Of a stretch of DNA of 42,951 nt, positions 7,496-14,539 are shown one piece after another; the stretch's first letter is position 1; every line of letters starts with the position of its first letter. Position numbers and translations under genes: made by a program. The notes below the pieces were generated by a model. That model made no database searches. It had not been told where the DNA came from and saw nothing but the letters and a program-made list of their open reading frames with translations. The DNA comes from a virus. Location: positions 1 through 42,951 of the IMG/VR virus record IMGVR_UViG_3300019763_000003. One strand, written 5' to 3'.

Positions 7496-8434
7496 CTAAA
7501 CTCCTGTTAAAATTCTTCCTGAACCGCTCTCGTTCACATCAAGACCAGCAACACCAAACATAGATTCAATAGTATGTTTACTACCTAAAGTTAATTGATT
7601 GTAAATTTTTAAAGGTACTGGAATTCTCATTTGCATAGCTTGTCTATCTTTTGAATATGCAACCATTCTTTTTGTTCCTGAAATATCAGCTTTATTAGTT
7701 ACAACAAAAGAGATATTCATTGTTCTTTCTAATGCTTCTTTAACAGTATTTAATCCACCAGCTGTGTTGATAAAAGTCTTAGCCATAAGGTTAAAAGTTT
7801 CTTGATGTACTGCTATCATAGTACAAGAGAATACTTCATCGTTAAAGACTGCTGCTCTTTGATCTACAACAAGTGCTGCAACCTCTTCATACATTTCTTC
7901 GCCAGTAAGAGTACTAAATGCTCCAGTTGCTCCAGTAGATGTAAACGCATAGTTAAGTAAACCAGTTGTTTTAGTTCCATTACCAAGGTAACCGATTCTA
8001 TCAATGTTTTGTTTATACTTTTCATCGTGTGCAGCAACCATACTTGATGGTAAGTTTCTGTTTTGTAATGCCGCTTGTTCTAATTCTAAATCAGACCAAG
8101 AAGAACCAGCTTCTTTGTAAAATACTGGGATTGTATCATCTTCAGCACCTAAAGAAATTTTACCAAGAGCATCAGTAGCATTTCCAGCATCAGCAAAATC
8201 ACCCGAAATTGATTCTTTTAACTTAGTGATTGATTTAGCATAACCACCCTCATTATTAACAGTAATACCTGAACCAGTTAAGAAAGTTAATCCAGCGATT
8301 CTTTGTTTAAAAATTTCAGCAGAAATATGCTCTAAGTTTCTAGCAAGTACAATACCACCAGCACTATCTTGTTGTTTGAAATAATTTACAGCTCCATCGA
8401 ATGATTGTAAATCGTATATTTTATTTAATGTCAT
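7496..8434 (-). CDS. Major capsid protein (DUF2184-like, HK97 fold)
   Basis: A 312-residue protein resembling DUF2184, a capsid family of the HK97 fold. Features include an early helix-rich segment (AVNYFKQQDSAGGIVLARNL), a middle IPVFYKEAGSSWSDLELEQA typical of the spine-helix region, GYLGNGTKTTGLLNY, and a C-terminal IESMFGVAGLDV strand. It follows the DUF2213 protease/scaffold and cement genes, the usual capsid order. AAAGGAA precedes the ATG at 8434. Confidence 0.85.
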   Translation of the reverse strand: MTLNKIYDLQSFDGAVNYFKQQDSAGGIVLARNLEHISAEIFKQRIAGLTFLTGSGITVNNEGGYAKSITKLKESISGDFADAGNATDALGKISLGAEDDTIPVFYKEAGSSWSDLELEQAALQNRNLPSSMVAAHDEKYKQNIDRIGYLGNGTKTTGLLNYAFTSTGATGAFSTLTGEEMYEEVAALVVDQRAAVFNDEVFSCTMIAVHQETFNLMAKTFINTAGGLNTVKEALERTMNISFVVTNKADISGTKRMVAYSKDRQAMQMRIPVPLKIYNQLTLGSKHTIESMFGVAGLDVNESGSGRILTGV

Positions 8435-8445
8435 CTAATATTCCT

Positions 8446-8934
8446 TTATGATACTAATTCTTTTTTAGCAATTAACCAAACATCATTTGCTTTACCATTG
8501 TTATCCCAAAATACCCAACCAGTGTCTACATTATCAGTAGCAACTGTAGTAGCTTTACCGAAGTTTGCACCTGAACCTGAAGCATTAACCGCGTAAACTT
8601 TACCGTATTTAGTAGGAGTTTGACCAGTTACAACATCAACTGTTGCTAGTCCAGTACTTATAACTTCCGCTGCTGTATCAATAACTGCACCAGTATTTTT
8701 GTATACTACTGTTCCAATTGAGCCTGAAATTAATCGTCTTGAAATTCCCGCAATTTGTGGAGTTGCTGAACCATCTAAATTATCAACTGAACCAGTATCA
8801 AACTTTACGAATCTACCCTGAATCAAGCCATCTTCAAAAGTTGGATGAGCTAATGTCAATCCATTAGTATTTGGAAGTAGTTCCCCTGAACCAAGTCCAG
8901 CGCTTTCTGCTAGTACTGTATTATCAAATGCCAT
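8446..8934 (-). CDS. Capsid cement / decoration protein
   Basis: A 162-residue, glycine-, threonine- and valine-rich beta protein without cysteines, between the scaffold/protease gene and the major capsid gene. Composition and position match phage structural cement proteins (DUF2190 or gp24-like), which stabilise the capsid shell from outside. GAGGAG precedes the ATG at 8934, which overlaps the stop of the upstream gene. Confidence 0.65.
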   Translation of the reverse strand: MAFDNTVLAESAGLGSGELLPNTNGLTLAHPTFEDGLIQGRFVKFDTGSVDNLDGSATPQIAGISRRLISGSIGTVVYKNTGAVIDTAAEVISTGLATVDVVTGQTPTKYGKVYAVNASGSGANFGKATTVATDNVDTGWVFWDNNGKANDVWLIAKKELVS

Positions 8935-9455
8935 TATAATTTCTCCTCTGCCATATTTGCAAATTTTCCACCAGTGTTAGGTGTTCCTGTGAATCCGTCA
9001 AACGCTTTAGAATGACTATCTTTAATTGCTTGTTGTTTACCAACTGTCGAACCAACAATAGTTTCAAAAACACCGTCGATAAACTCTTCTGATTTATCAG
9101 TTAAGTCAATTTTAGAGTTTGCACCAATAATAGACTTTTTAATATCAGATACAGAATCAGTTGATTTAACTTCTACTTTTAGTTTTGAAGCTGTATCAAG
9201 TAAAGCAACTTTTGCTGAAACTAAAGCGTCAAGTGTAGAATCAGAAGTTTTCTTTTTTTCTTCTTCCATATCTTCTTTCATTTTCTCTTTTTCGCCTTTA
9301 AGCTTTTCAGCTTCATCCTCAGCCTTTTTTTTCTCTTCTTCTTTTTTAATCATATCTTCATCTAAAGATTTGATTTTAGAATTAAGACTTCCAATATGTT
9401 TAGCAACACAATCTGTTATCTCGTGTTCTACGCCATCTACAGTAACTTTTGCCAT
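8934..9455 (-). CDS. Nested in-frame scaffold protein
   Basis: An in-frame ATG at 9455 (codon 203 of the DUF2213 gene) is preceded by AAAGGAAATGTA, the same kind of ribosome site as used by the other genes. Initiation here would give 173 residues: MAKVTVDGVEHEI, then a long charged coiled coil (about 25-75, K/E-rich), then a helical C terminus. This matches the lambda C/Nu3 arrangement, where a separate scaffold is made from the 3' half of the protease gene. The start is inferred from the ribosome site and the domain boundary. Confidence 0.65.
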   Translation of the reverse strand: MAKVTVDGVEHEITDCVAKHIGSLNSKIKSLDEDMIKKEEEKKKAEDEAEKLKGEKEKMKEDMEEEKKKTSDSTLDALVSAKVALLDTASKLKVEVKSTDSVSDIKKSIIGANSKIDLTDKSEEFIDGVFETIVGSTVGKQQAIKDSHSKAFDGFTGTPNTGGKFANMAEEKL

Positions 9456-10061
9456 TACATTTCCTTTTGTTTTATTTTCAGTATTAATTATAGCAAGTTC
9501 ATCTGCTGTTAGTTTGCACTCTCCCTCACAACGACCTTTGTCTACTAGGGCAATATGATTAATCTTTATATCGGTTTGCTTAAACATATATTTGCGACCT
9601 TGAAACTCTCCGTCCTCTTGTACTAGTTGCTGCTGGTATCCAGGTGAAAGTTGGACTTTACCACTCAAAGCCTTATTGATAGTACGCTCATCCTTTATGG
9701 TCATACGACCTTTTATATAATCAATTCCATCTTTATTAAATGTTTCAATACTAGACACACTTCCTTTTCCTAATTCCTTTTCATTCCCTACTGTCAGGAA
9801 GTTTTTTGGATGATCATCACTTATTGACTTATTTATATATGTATCTAAGCTCTCTTGTTTTAGTACCTCTTCTGCTGGACGATATACACCGTATTTTTTC
9901 ATTGGATCAAGATTAAACTCTTTTATAATCTCGTCACCTAATTCCATACCGTAATACTCTTGTACGCCTGTTCTAGCAATTACTCCGCTTACTTCTAAAT
10001 ATCCCGTGCTTTCATCAATCTTTGTTTTAAAGTCACTAAAGCCTTTATCTATTGTATACAT
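8934..10061 (-). CDS. Prohead protease with C-terminal scaffold (DUF2213-like)
   Basis: Encodes 375 residues from the ATG at 10061, which overlaps the upstream TGA and follows AGGAG; a TTG one codon earlier is less likely. The N-terminal part (about 1-190) resembles DUF2213: SDDHPKNFL supplies a histidine, KVQLSPGYQQQL a serine, and a conserved NHIALV strand follows, compatible with a serine protease of the capsid-maturation type. The C-terminal part (about 203-375) is an acidic/basic coiled coil. An internal ATG with its own ribosome site lies at the junction (see 8934-9455). Confidence 0.75.
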   Translation of the reverse strand: MYTIDKGFSDFKTKIDESTGYLEVSGVIARTGVQEYYGMELGDEIIKEFNLDPMKKYGVYRPAEEVLKQESLDTYINKSISDDHPKNFLTVGNEKELGKGSVSSIETFNKDGIDYIKGRMTIKDERTINKALSGKVQLSPGYQQQLVQEDGEFQGRKYMFKQTDIKINHIALVDKGRCEGECKLTADELAIINTENKTKGNVMAKVTVDGVEHEITDCVAKHIGSLNSKIKSLDEDMIKKEEEKKKAEDEAEKLKGEKEKMKEDMEEEKKKTSDSTLDALVSAKVALLDTASKLKVEVKSTDSVSDIKKSIIGANSKIDLTDKSEEFIDGVFETIVGSTVGKQQAIKDSHSKAFDGFTGTPNTGGKFANMAEEKL

Positions 10062-10567
10062 CAATTATCTCCTAATTTTATTCCACTTGCTGATACTTGA
10101 AAGTAGTCTAGACCGCTTAAATCATCTTGAATCTCAAAATATAAACCCTCTTTAGTAGAAACAATACCATTACCAAATGTTTGTATCATATCCCAGTTTC
10201 CGTTCAAGATAGATACTGTATCGCCTTGTATCTTTACAGAATGAATACTTGTATCAGAACCAACGAGTAACATATCTCCATTACTTTTAATGACTTGCTG
10301 CCCATCTATATTAAATATAACACCATTTGCTAATGTTGGAACATTTCCGAACTTTGTTATGCCAATCGCTACATCTGTTGCTATCAAAAAATCTATTCTC
10401 TTTAATATAAAGTTATCTACTGGTAAAGTTTCTAATGTAAATCGTAATGGAGTAGTGCTACCATCTACCGACATATTAGAACTACCATCTTTCATAAACT
10501 TCACATAGAATATATCATCGTTTCGTATCTGTCTTATTTCTGTTACTGCATCATTAGAACTTGCCAT
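10061..10567 (-). CDS. Virion structural protein, beta-rich, function unknown
   Basis: A 168-residue protein with repeated beta-strand patterns and glycine/aspartate turns, beginning MASSNDAVTEIRQIRNDD. It is the first late gene left of cassette C and is translationally coupled to the protease gene (TGATG overlap). It may be a capsid-associated or head fibre-like protein, but no family is recognised. The 16-bp block lies two bases from the ATG and supplies AAAAGG. The first 14 coding bases are the same as those of the spike gene starting at 38755. Confidence 0.6.
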   Translation of the reverse strand: MASSNDAVTEIRQIRNDDIFYVKFMKDGSSNMSVDGSTTPLRFTLETLPVDNFILKRIDFLIATDVAIGITKFGNVPTLANGVIFNIDGQQVIKSNGDMLLVGSDTSIHSVKIQGDTVSILNGNWDMIQTFGNGIVSTKEGLYFEIQDDLSGLDYFQVSASGIKLGDN

Positions 10568-10671
10568 TTGTTACCTTTTGTAATAGTTGTTTAATCTTTA
10601 TATTAAATTATAGCTAAAATCTTGATTTGTTTTTTGTGTTGTGTTATAGTAAATAAAAAAAGGATAATTAG
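10568..10671. promoter_or_regulatory. Divergent promoter module C
   Basis: Rightward: TTGATT (10622-10627), 17-bp spacer, TATAGT (10645-10650), then AAAAAAAGGAT before the ATG at 10672. Leftward: TATAAT on the minus strand (10612-10607). The spacing between the leftward -10 and the rightward -35 is again 9 bp. The 16-bp block lies at 10569-10584. Confidence 0.8.
10569..10584. repeat. Conserved 16-bp block, copy C
   Basis: TGTTACCTTTTGTAAT, identical to copies A and E. It overlaps the ribosome site of the leftward gene that starts at 10567. Confidence 0.85.
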
Positions 10672-10866
10672 ATGGAAATGACATATAAAGAAGCTGTTTT
10701 AATTTCAGCTCAGCACATAGTAGACTTTATAGATGATTACGATAAAGATGATGTTGCTAACATACTAAAAGACTTGAAGATTAACTTATTGGCTTGCGTT
10801 AATGGTTTTAGTAATGAACGGATTGGAATATTAGATGAAGATAAATTATTTTATGAAGAAATATAG
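10672..10866 (+). CDS. Small acidic protein, cassette C
   Basis: A 64-residue acidic helical protein (MEMTYKEAVLISAQHIVDF...) of unknown function, first of five genes in cassette C. The ATG at 10672 follows AAAGGATAATTAG. It has one cysteine and no membrane segment or signal. It is cotranscribed from module C with the lipoprotein and YopX genes. Confidence 0.65.
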   Translation: MEMTYKEAVLISAQHIVDFIDDYDKDDVANILKDLKINLLACVNGFSNERIGILDEDKLFYEEI

Positions 10867-10875
10867 GATAGTTGA

Positions 10876-11196
10876 ATGACTAAATACATAATAGCAATAC
10901 CAATTGTATTTTTAATTGGTTGCTCTAAAAATGAAACTCACAATGTAGTTGAATATCAAGGAGTTAAGTGTAAAAGCTTAGGCGATGTTGGTGTTGTGTG
11001 GGATGGTAGGAATTATATTTGTAAATATAGCAATGTTGAATCAAATCATATTCCTATTAAAAGAGTTGCCTCTAGTGGGTGTGAAACTGAAATAACAGAG
11101 ATATTCACTTCTAAGTCAAGTGGAAAAATTACGGTGTGTAAAGGGAAAATTCTCACGGGTAATCAAAAGACTAAAATTGTAAGGATTAATAAATGA
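10876..11196 (+). CDS. Lipoprotein, candidate superinfection-exclusion factor
   Basis: A 106-residue protein with a short lipoprotein signal: a basic start (MTK), a hydrophobic stretch of about 10 residues and the lipobox LIGC with Cys16. The mature part has four more cysteines (about 32, 49, 69, 88), compatible with two disulphides in the periplasm. Phage-encoded small lipoproteins expressed as morons often block superinfection at the cell surface. That role is inference here. The gene overlaps the next by four bases (ATGA). Confidence 0.7.
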   Translation: MTKYIIAIPIVFLIGCSKNETHNVVEYQGVKCKSLGDVGVVWDGRNYICKYSNVESNHIPIKRVASSGCETEITEIFTSKSSGKITVCKGKILTGNQKTKIVRINK

Positions 11197-11558
11197 ATGA
11201 GTTTATAGTATGGCACAAATTAATAAAAGAGTTTGTATTGCCACATAAGTTTTTAGTATTTGATGATAATGGAGTAGCTGACAATGATGATTGTATTATT
11301 TGCAACTACATCGGACTAAAAGACACAAACAATAATAAGATATATGCTGATAGTAGTATTTTTGAGCTTGAAAATTTTCCATATAACTATAAGGCATATT
11401 TTACATATAGTGAATATTATTTGGGATATTGTCTAGTATTGCTACGAGATGGAGTAAGCATAGAAGCTTCTACTTTTCCTTACTGTCCAGATACAATGTC
11501 AAATTTTAAAATAATCGACACTATCCAAGAAAACAAATTAGGATTAATAAATGAATAA
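11193..11558 (+). CDS. YopX-like protein 2 (cassette C, divergent)
   Basis: A 121-residue protein with the core YopX signature YIGLKDTNNNKIYADSSIFE after an N-terminal arm (MNEFIVWHKLIKEFVL), but with a diverged C-terminal half lacking the usual GNIYEN ending. The ATG at 11193 overlaps the lipoprotein stop, so translation is coupled. It is one of four YopX-type genes in this genome and the most divergent of them. Confidence 0.65.
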   Translation: MNEFIVWHKLIKEFVLPHKFLVFDDNGVADNDDCIICNYIGLKDTNNNKIYADSSIFELENFPYNYKAYFTYSEYYLGYCLVLLRDGVSIEASTFPYCPDTMSNFKIIDTIQENKLGLINE

Positions 11559-11631
11559 AGAACTATTGCAAGTATTTTTAAAGTTAATGATAGATAGTAA
11601 AGATATTGAGATTATAAAGGAGGTGTTTTAA
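11551..11631 (+). CDS. 26-residue leader-like open reading frame
   Basis: A short open frame (MNKELLQVFLKLMIDSKDI...) that overlaps the end of the YopX gene by eight bases and stops one base before the next ATG. Its last codons contain the near-perfect ribosome site AAGGAGGTG used by the following membrane peptide. It may be a real micropeptide or only a translated leader that couples expression. Confidence is limited by its length. Confidence 0.4.
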   Translation: MNKELLQVFLKLMIDSKDIEIIKEVF

Positions 11632-11718
11632 ATGAAAAAGAAAACATTACTACTTATATTAGCTGTTGCTTCTGTTATGGCTATTGGCGTATTAGTTCAA
11701 GTATTAGAAATTCAATAG
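11632..11718 (+). CDS. 28-residue membrane peptide with a strong ribosome site
   Basis: Starts MKKKTLLLILAVASVMAIG and continues hydrophobic to a short polar end (LEIQ). A lysine start followed by a single hydrophobic segment of about 20 residues indicates a one-pass membrane micropeptide. The ribosome site AAGGAGGTG, eight bases upstream, is the best match to the 16S anti-Shine-Dalgarno that I saw in the window, which suggests high expression. The last base of its stop codon is the first base of the terminator-like hairpin at 11718-11737. Possible roles include membrane inhibition or superinfection immunity; nothing in the sequence decides. Confidence 0.6.
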   Translation: MKKKTLLLILAVASVMAIGVLVQVLEIQ

Positions 11719-11737
11719 AAGAGTAGCTCTACTCTTC
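11718..11737. terminator. Hairpin between cassette C and the gpF-like gene
   Basis: GAAGAGTAG (11718-11726), two-base loop, CTACTCTTC (11729-11737). The leftward stop codon (11731-11729) lies within the stem and the rightward stop ends on its first base. Neither side has a strong T-run, so it may be a weak terminator or an mRNA 3'-end stabiliser. It stands in the same place as the stronger terminators of cassettes A and B. Confidence 0.55.
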
Positions 11738-12625
11738 ATCAAAATCTGGGATAACTGCAATACTTGTACATCTGCAATTATAATCTAAAGCGGGGTGCTT
11801 TTCCACTCCTCCAATAGAGCTTCTCTTTTTCCATTTACCTGCTAGTGCGTCTGCTTTTGTATCTGCATATACTGTAGCGTCATTCCAGCTGCAATACTTG
11901 TTATCTAATACTTTGTGACTTGTCCTTACCTTTTCATCACCTGATGTACTCCATTTATAAATAGATATTCCTGCACTTTGTTGTCGCTGTTTATTCATAG
12001 TTCCGTTAATGGTCCCTATCTCACTTCTTGCTATTGTTTTTATTCTTGAGTCTAACTTACCAAAAACTGAACTAATATTTTTAATCCCTTTTATCTGTCT
12101 TTCGATCTCTTTGTAACTTAAACCCTCACTCACTCCGTTAGTTACGATAACCTCAATATTCTTTAAAAACTCTTCGGGAATAGATCGTATTAATCCGACT
12201 TGCTTTTGTGTTTGTAGGTTTATTATTTCGCCTAAATTGTTTTGATTTAACACGCTCTCTAAATTAACACCTAGTTGAGATTCACTCTTCTTAGTAAAAG
12301 CGTTTTTATTATAAGCTTCTACTGACTTAACGACACTATTTGCGACTGGTAAAGAAAACGCTAATATATTCGAATATTTAGATTGTAACAAAGCCATAGC
12401 AGACATTATTTGAAATACACTATCATTACTTCCGATTGTTGGAGTTTCTTTGATAGCTGGTAGTAATATATTTCTAATATCATTCTTTAGGCTTTTAGAT
12501 AGCTTTTTTAACTCTTTTAAATACTGTGCAGATATAACACTAGGCTCTTTAATTTCTAGTGTTACTTTGTCAGCTTGTTTTGCTGTTAGTTTTTTGTTTT
12601 CTACTATGTTATTTATTAGATTCAT
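11729..12625 (-). CDS. Minor head protein, Mu gpF-like
   Basis: A 298-residue protein with the C-terminal signature of the phage Mu F-like head morphogenesis family: RSEIGTINGTMNKQRQQ, then YKWSTSGDEKVRTSH, then a terminal HPALDYNCRC with paired cysteines at about 284 and 286. The N-terminal 150 residues are helical. These proteins bind the portal side of the prohead and often end up inside the capsid. The gene overlaps the portal gene by 17 bases, as usual for this pair. Confidence 0.85.
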   Translation of the reverse strand: MNLINNIVENKKLTAKQADKVTLEIKEPSVISAQYLKELKKLSKSLKNDIRNILLPAIKETPTIGSNDSVFQIMSAMALLQSKYSNILAFSLPVANSVVKSVEAYNKNAFTKKSESQLGVNLESVLNQNNLGEIINLQTQKQVGLIRSIPEEFLKNIEVIVTNGVSEGLSYKEIERQIKGIKNISSVFGKLDSRIKTIARSEIGTINGTMNKQRQQSAGISIYKWSTSGDEKVRTSHKVLDNKYCSWNDATVYADTKADALAGKWKKRSSIGGVEKHPALDYNCRCTSIAVIPDFDEE

Positions 12626-13931
12626 TAAATGGTTCTTCTATGCTATTAATCTCTCTAAGTAAATCACTCTCTTCACTTACGCTTTCACTTGTAATAGTAG
12701 AATATAAATCATCTTTTATCAATGATTCTTTAGCTTCTAAAGGTGTTATAACTCCATTAGTCATATAGATTTGATTTGTTTGTGCGTCTTTATTTCTAAT
12801 CTCTGATTTTTGGGCGTCAGTCATTTGGAATAGTGAACCGAATGTAAAATCAAAATCTAGCACATCACCATATCTTGACTTAGTAAGAATTGGATCAAGA
12901 TAGTTATATACTTTTCTTAACTGGTTACGCTCTTTAGCTTCGATTCTATCATAGTAGATTTTCATATCTCCAGCACCCTCGTTGCCTAAACCAGCAGATT
13001 GTTCACCCATAAAACGAGTCTTTGGTATTTCAGCACTTCCACATACAAGATTAATAAATATATCGTGTATAGAATCAAGACCGCTAAAGTTCTTAGCTAT
13101 GTTTGTATAATTATCTTCTTTATCTAACATCAACCCATTAAATACAGATTTACCCATTTGAGCATATTGCAAACGCTTTGTAATTAAATCATCATTATTT
13201 GTTAAAGTATCGTTAAAATTCTCTAAGTGAAAAACATCTAAGTTTGATTGAACTAATAAGTTGATTAATAAGTCAGGCGACATTTGGGCGTTCATAATAT
13301 CTTTGTATAATCTTTCATATATAGACAGACCCCATCCGTTCAGTACTTCTTTATCGTATAGAGTTGTAGTTAATCCATCAAGCTTAATTACTCTTGTGTG
13401 ATGTATTGCTGTTGATGTTCTTGTCGCATAGTAGTAGTATGGTTCTAGGAAACTATCATCTAAAGGATTGCGATTAATATCTGTACTATACATTTGCCAT
13501 CTATCTAATGCGATGATTCTTTTTACATCGCCTTTCTTGATGTTATCTACAATTAAAGGCTGATCCATTTCATCATCTTCACTAACGATAACCAATACAG
13601 CACTACCAAATATCTTAGACCACTTCATCGCATTCATTAGCTTTTCGTCAATGCAAATATCATCTAAATAGTCATTATAATCTTCAATCGTATCGGTATC
13701 TTCACATATTAACTCACGCCCACCACGAAAAGCGTCTTCTACTGGAATATCAACCGCTTTACCAGCTAATGAATTTGTATACAGTCCGTTACATTTGTTG
13801 TAGTCTAATGATATGTACGGATTCCGTGAGTAGGTCGTATTGGTTGTTACATCTTTTTGACTACCGATACTTTTAAACACATTGTTAAATCCGTCTGTTG
13901 TTTTATTTGTTATTCTGCTATGTAAACTCAT
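12609..13931 (-). CDS. Portal protein (DUF1073-like)
   Basis: A 440-residue protein resembling the DUF1073 portal family: an N-terminal SRNPYISLDYNKCNGLYTNSLAGK region that ends in AVDIPVEDAFRGGREL, a core around GWGLSIYERLYKDIMNAQ, and a C-terminal FMGEQSAGLGNEGAGDMKIYYD motif. It forms the dodecameric DNA channel at the capsid vertex. It lies between terL and the gpF-like gene, apart from the inserted gene 13972-14424. It is preceded by a leftward TATAAT (13957-13952) and the ribosome site AAAAAAGG. Confidence 0.85.
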   Translation of the reverse strand: MSLHSRITNKTTDGFNNVFKSIGSQKDVTTNTTYSRNPYISLDYNKCNGLYTNSLAGKAVDIPVEDAFRGGRELICEDTDTIEDYNDYLDDICIDEKLMNAMKWSKIFGSAVLVIVSEDDEMDQPLIVDNIKKGDVKRIIALDRWQMYSTDINRNPLDDSFLEPYYYYATRTSTAIHHTRVIKLDGLTTTLYDKEVLNGWGLSIYERLYKDIMNAQMSPDLLINLLVQSNLDVFHLENFNDTLTNNDDLITKRLQYAQMGKSVFNGLMLDKEDNYTNIAKNFSGLDSIHDIFINLVCGSAEIPKTRFMGEQSAGLGNEGAGDMKIYYDRIEAKERNQLRKVYNYLDPILTKSRYGDVLDFDFTFGSLFQMTDAQKSEIRNKDAQTNQIYMTNGVITPLEAKESLIKDDLYSTITSESVSEESDLLREINSIEEPFNESNK

Positions 13932-13971
13932 CTATAGCCTTTTTTATTTTAATTATATCTAAAATTAAGAC
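13932..13971 (-). promoter_or_regulatory. Late promoter F (half of a divergent module)
   Basis: A leftward TATAAT (13957-13952) precedes the portal gene. The next nine bases (13958-13966, TCTAAAATT) match the 9-bp linker found between the two promoters of modules B to D. The rightward half is missing: the position of the -35 reads AAGACT and no -10 follows. This looks like a module that kept only the late-gene side, matching the leftward orientation of the accessory gene next to it. Confidence 0.6.
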
Positions 13972-14424
13972 TTATCTTTTAATCTCCACTAAAAATAAAT
14001 AGTCGTTATCTTCGTATGTTCTGTTTATATTTTGTTCTTTTAGTATTTTATTATAAAACATATCATTCATTCCACAACTTCCGTGAGGATTAATTTTCAT
14101 CCATTCACTATTTTCATATAATATATCTTGCACTTTTACAATCTTTACATTTAGTATTTCTTTTAGAGTGTATCTGCTTTGTTCTTTTGTCATTTTAGAA
14201 GCACAATTTTTAACTTCACAAATATCATTTACTATCATTGTAAACTTTTCTTTAATTTTTATGTTTTTATCTCCTATTTGAAGTGGAGAGTAATTTTCAA
14301 CATAAAAATTATCGTTCATTGCTATCATTTCAAATTTTGAATGAACACAAGGAAACATAAACATCGTAGCCCCATTCTCATATGCTTCTATTTGTGATTG
14401 TATAAATTCTATTGATTTGTTCAT
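13972..14424 (-). CDS. Accessory protein inserted between terL and portal
   Basis: A 150-residue protein of unknown function (MNKSIEFIQSQIEAYENGATMFMFPCVHSKFEMIAMNDNF...), with several cysteines and a C-terminal YLFLVEIKR strand. Unlike the other accessory groups it runs in the late direction. It has its own promoter (see 14444-14472), a standard AAAAAGGAT ribosome site, and a restart promoter for the portal behind it. By architecture it is the sixth moron; no enzymatic motif is visible. Confidence 0.65.
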   Translation of the reverse strand: MNKSIEFIQSQIEAYENGATMFMFPCVHSKFEMIAMNDNFYVENYSPLQIGDKNIKIKEKFTMIVNDICEVKNCASKMTKEQSRYTLKEILNVKIVKVQDILYENSEWMKINPHGSCGMNDMFYNKILKEQNINRTYEDNDYLFLVEIKR

Positions 14425-14443
14425 CTTTTTATCCTTTTTATTT

Positions 14444-14472
14444 ACTATACAATATGATTTAAAATAAGTCTA
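14444..14472 (-). promoter_or_regulatory. Moron promoter G
   Basis: Read on the minus strand: TAGACT (14472-14467), 17-bp spacer, TATAGT (14449-14444), then TAAATAAAAAGGAT before the ATG at 14424. The sequence from the -10 to the ribosome site is the same as in modules B and C. Upstream of the -35 a CTAAAAATA linker and an A/T-rich hexamer resemble a worn late-promoter half. Confidence 0.7.
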
Positions 14473-14509
14473 TATTTTTAGTTAAATTTGCTTTTAAATT
14501 TATTATGTT

Positions 14510-14539
14510 GTTACTTGTGGTTACTAGTTGTTACTAGTC
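14510..14539. repeat. Three tandem 10-bp GTTACT repeats
   Basis: GTTACTTGTG, GTTACTAGTT and GTTACTAGTC in succession, overlapping the last codon and stop of terL. The 10-bp period puts the GTTACT cores on one face of the helix. A related pair (AGTAACAAAT-AGTAACA on the other strand) lies at 29731-29747, also over a gene's stop codon. They could be protein-binding sites or a packaging-related signal; nothing decides. Confidence 0.6.

Noticed and set aside
11193-11558. The gene in cassette C as an ordinary YopX protein
   Set aside because: Kept only as YopX-like: the core is present but the C-terminal GNIYEN ending is missing, so the family call is weaker than for the other three.
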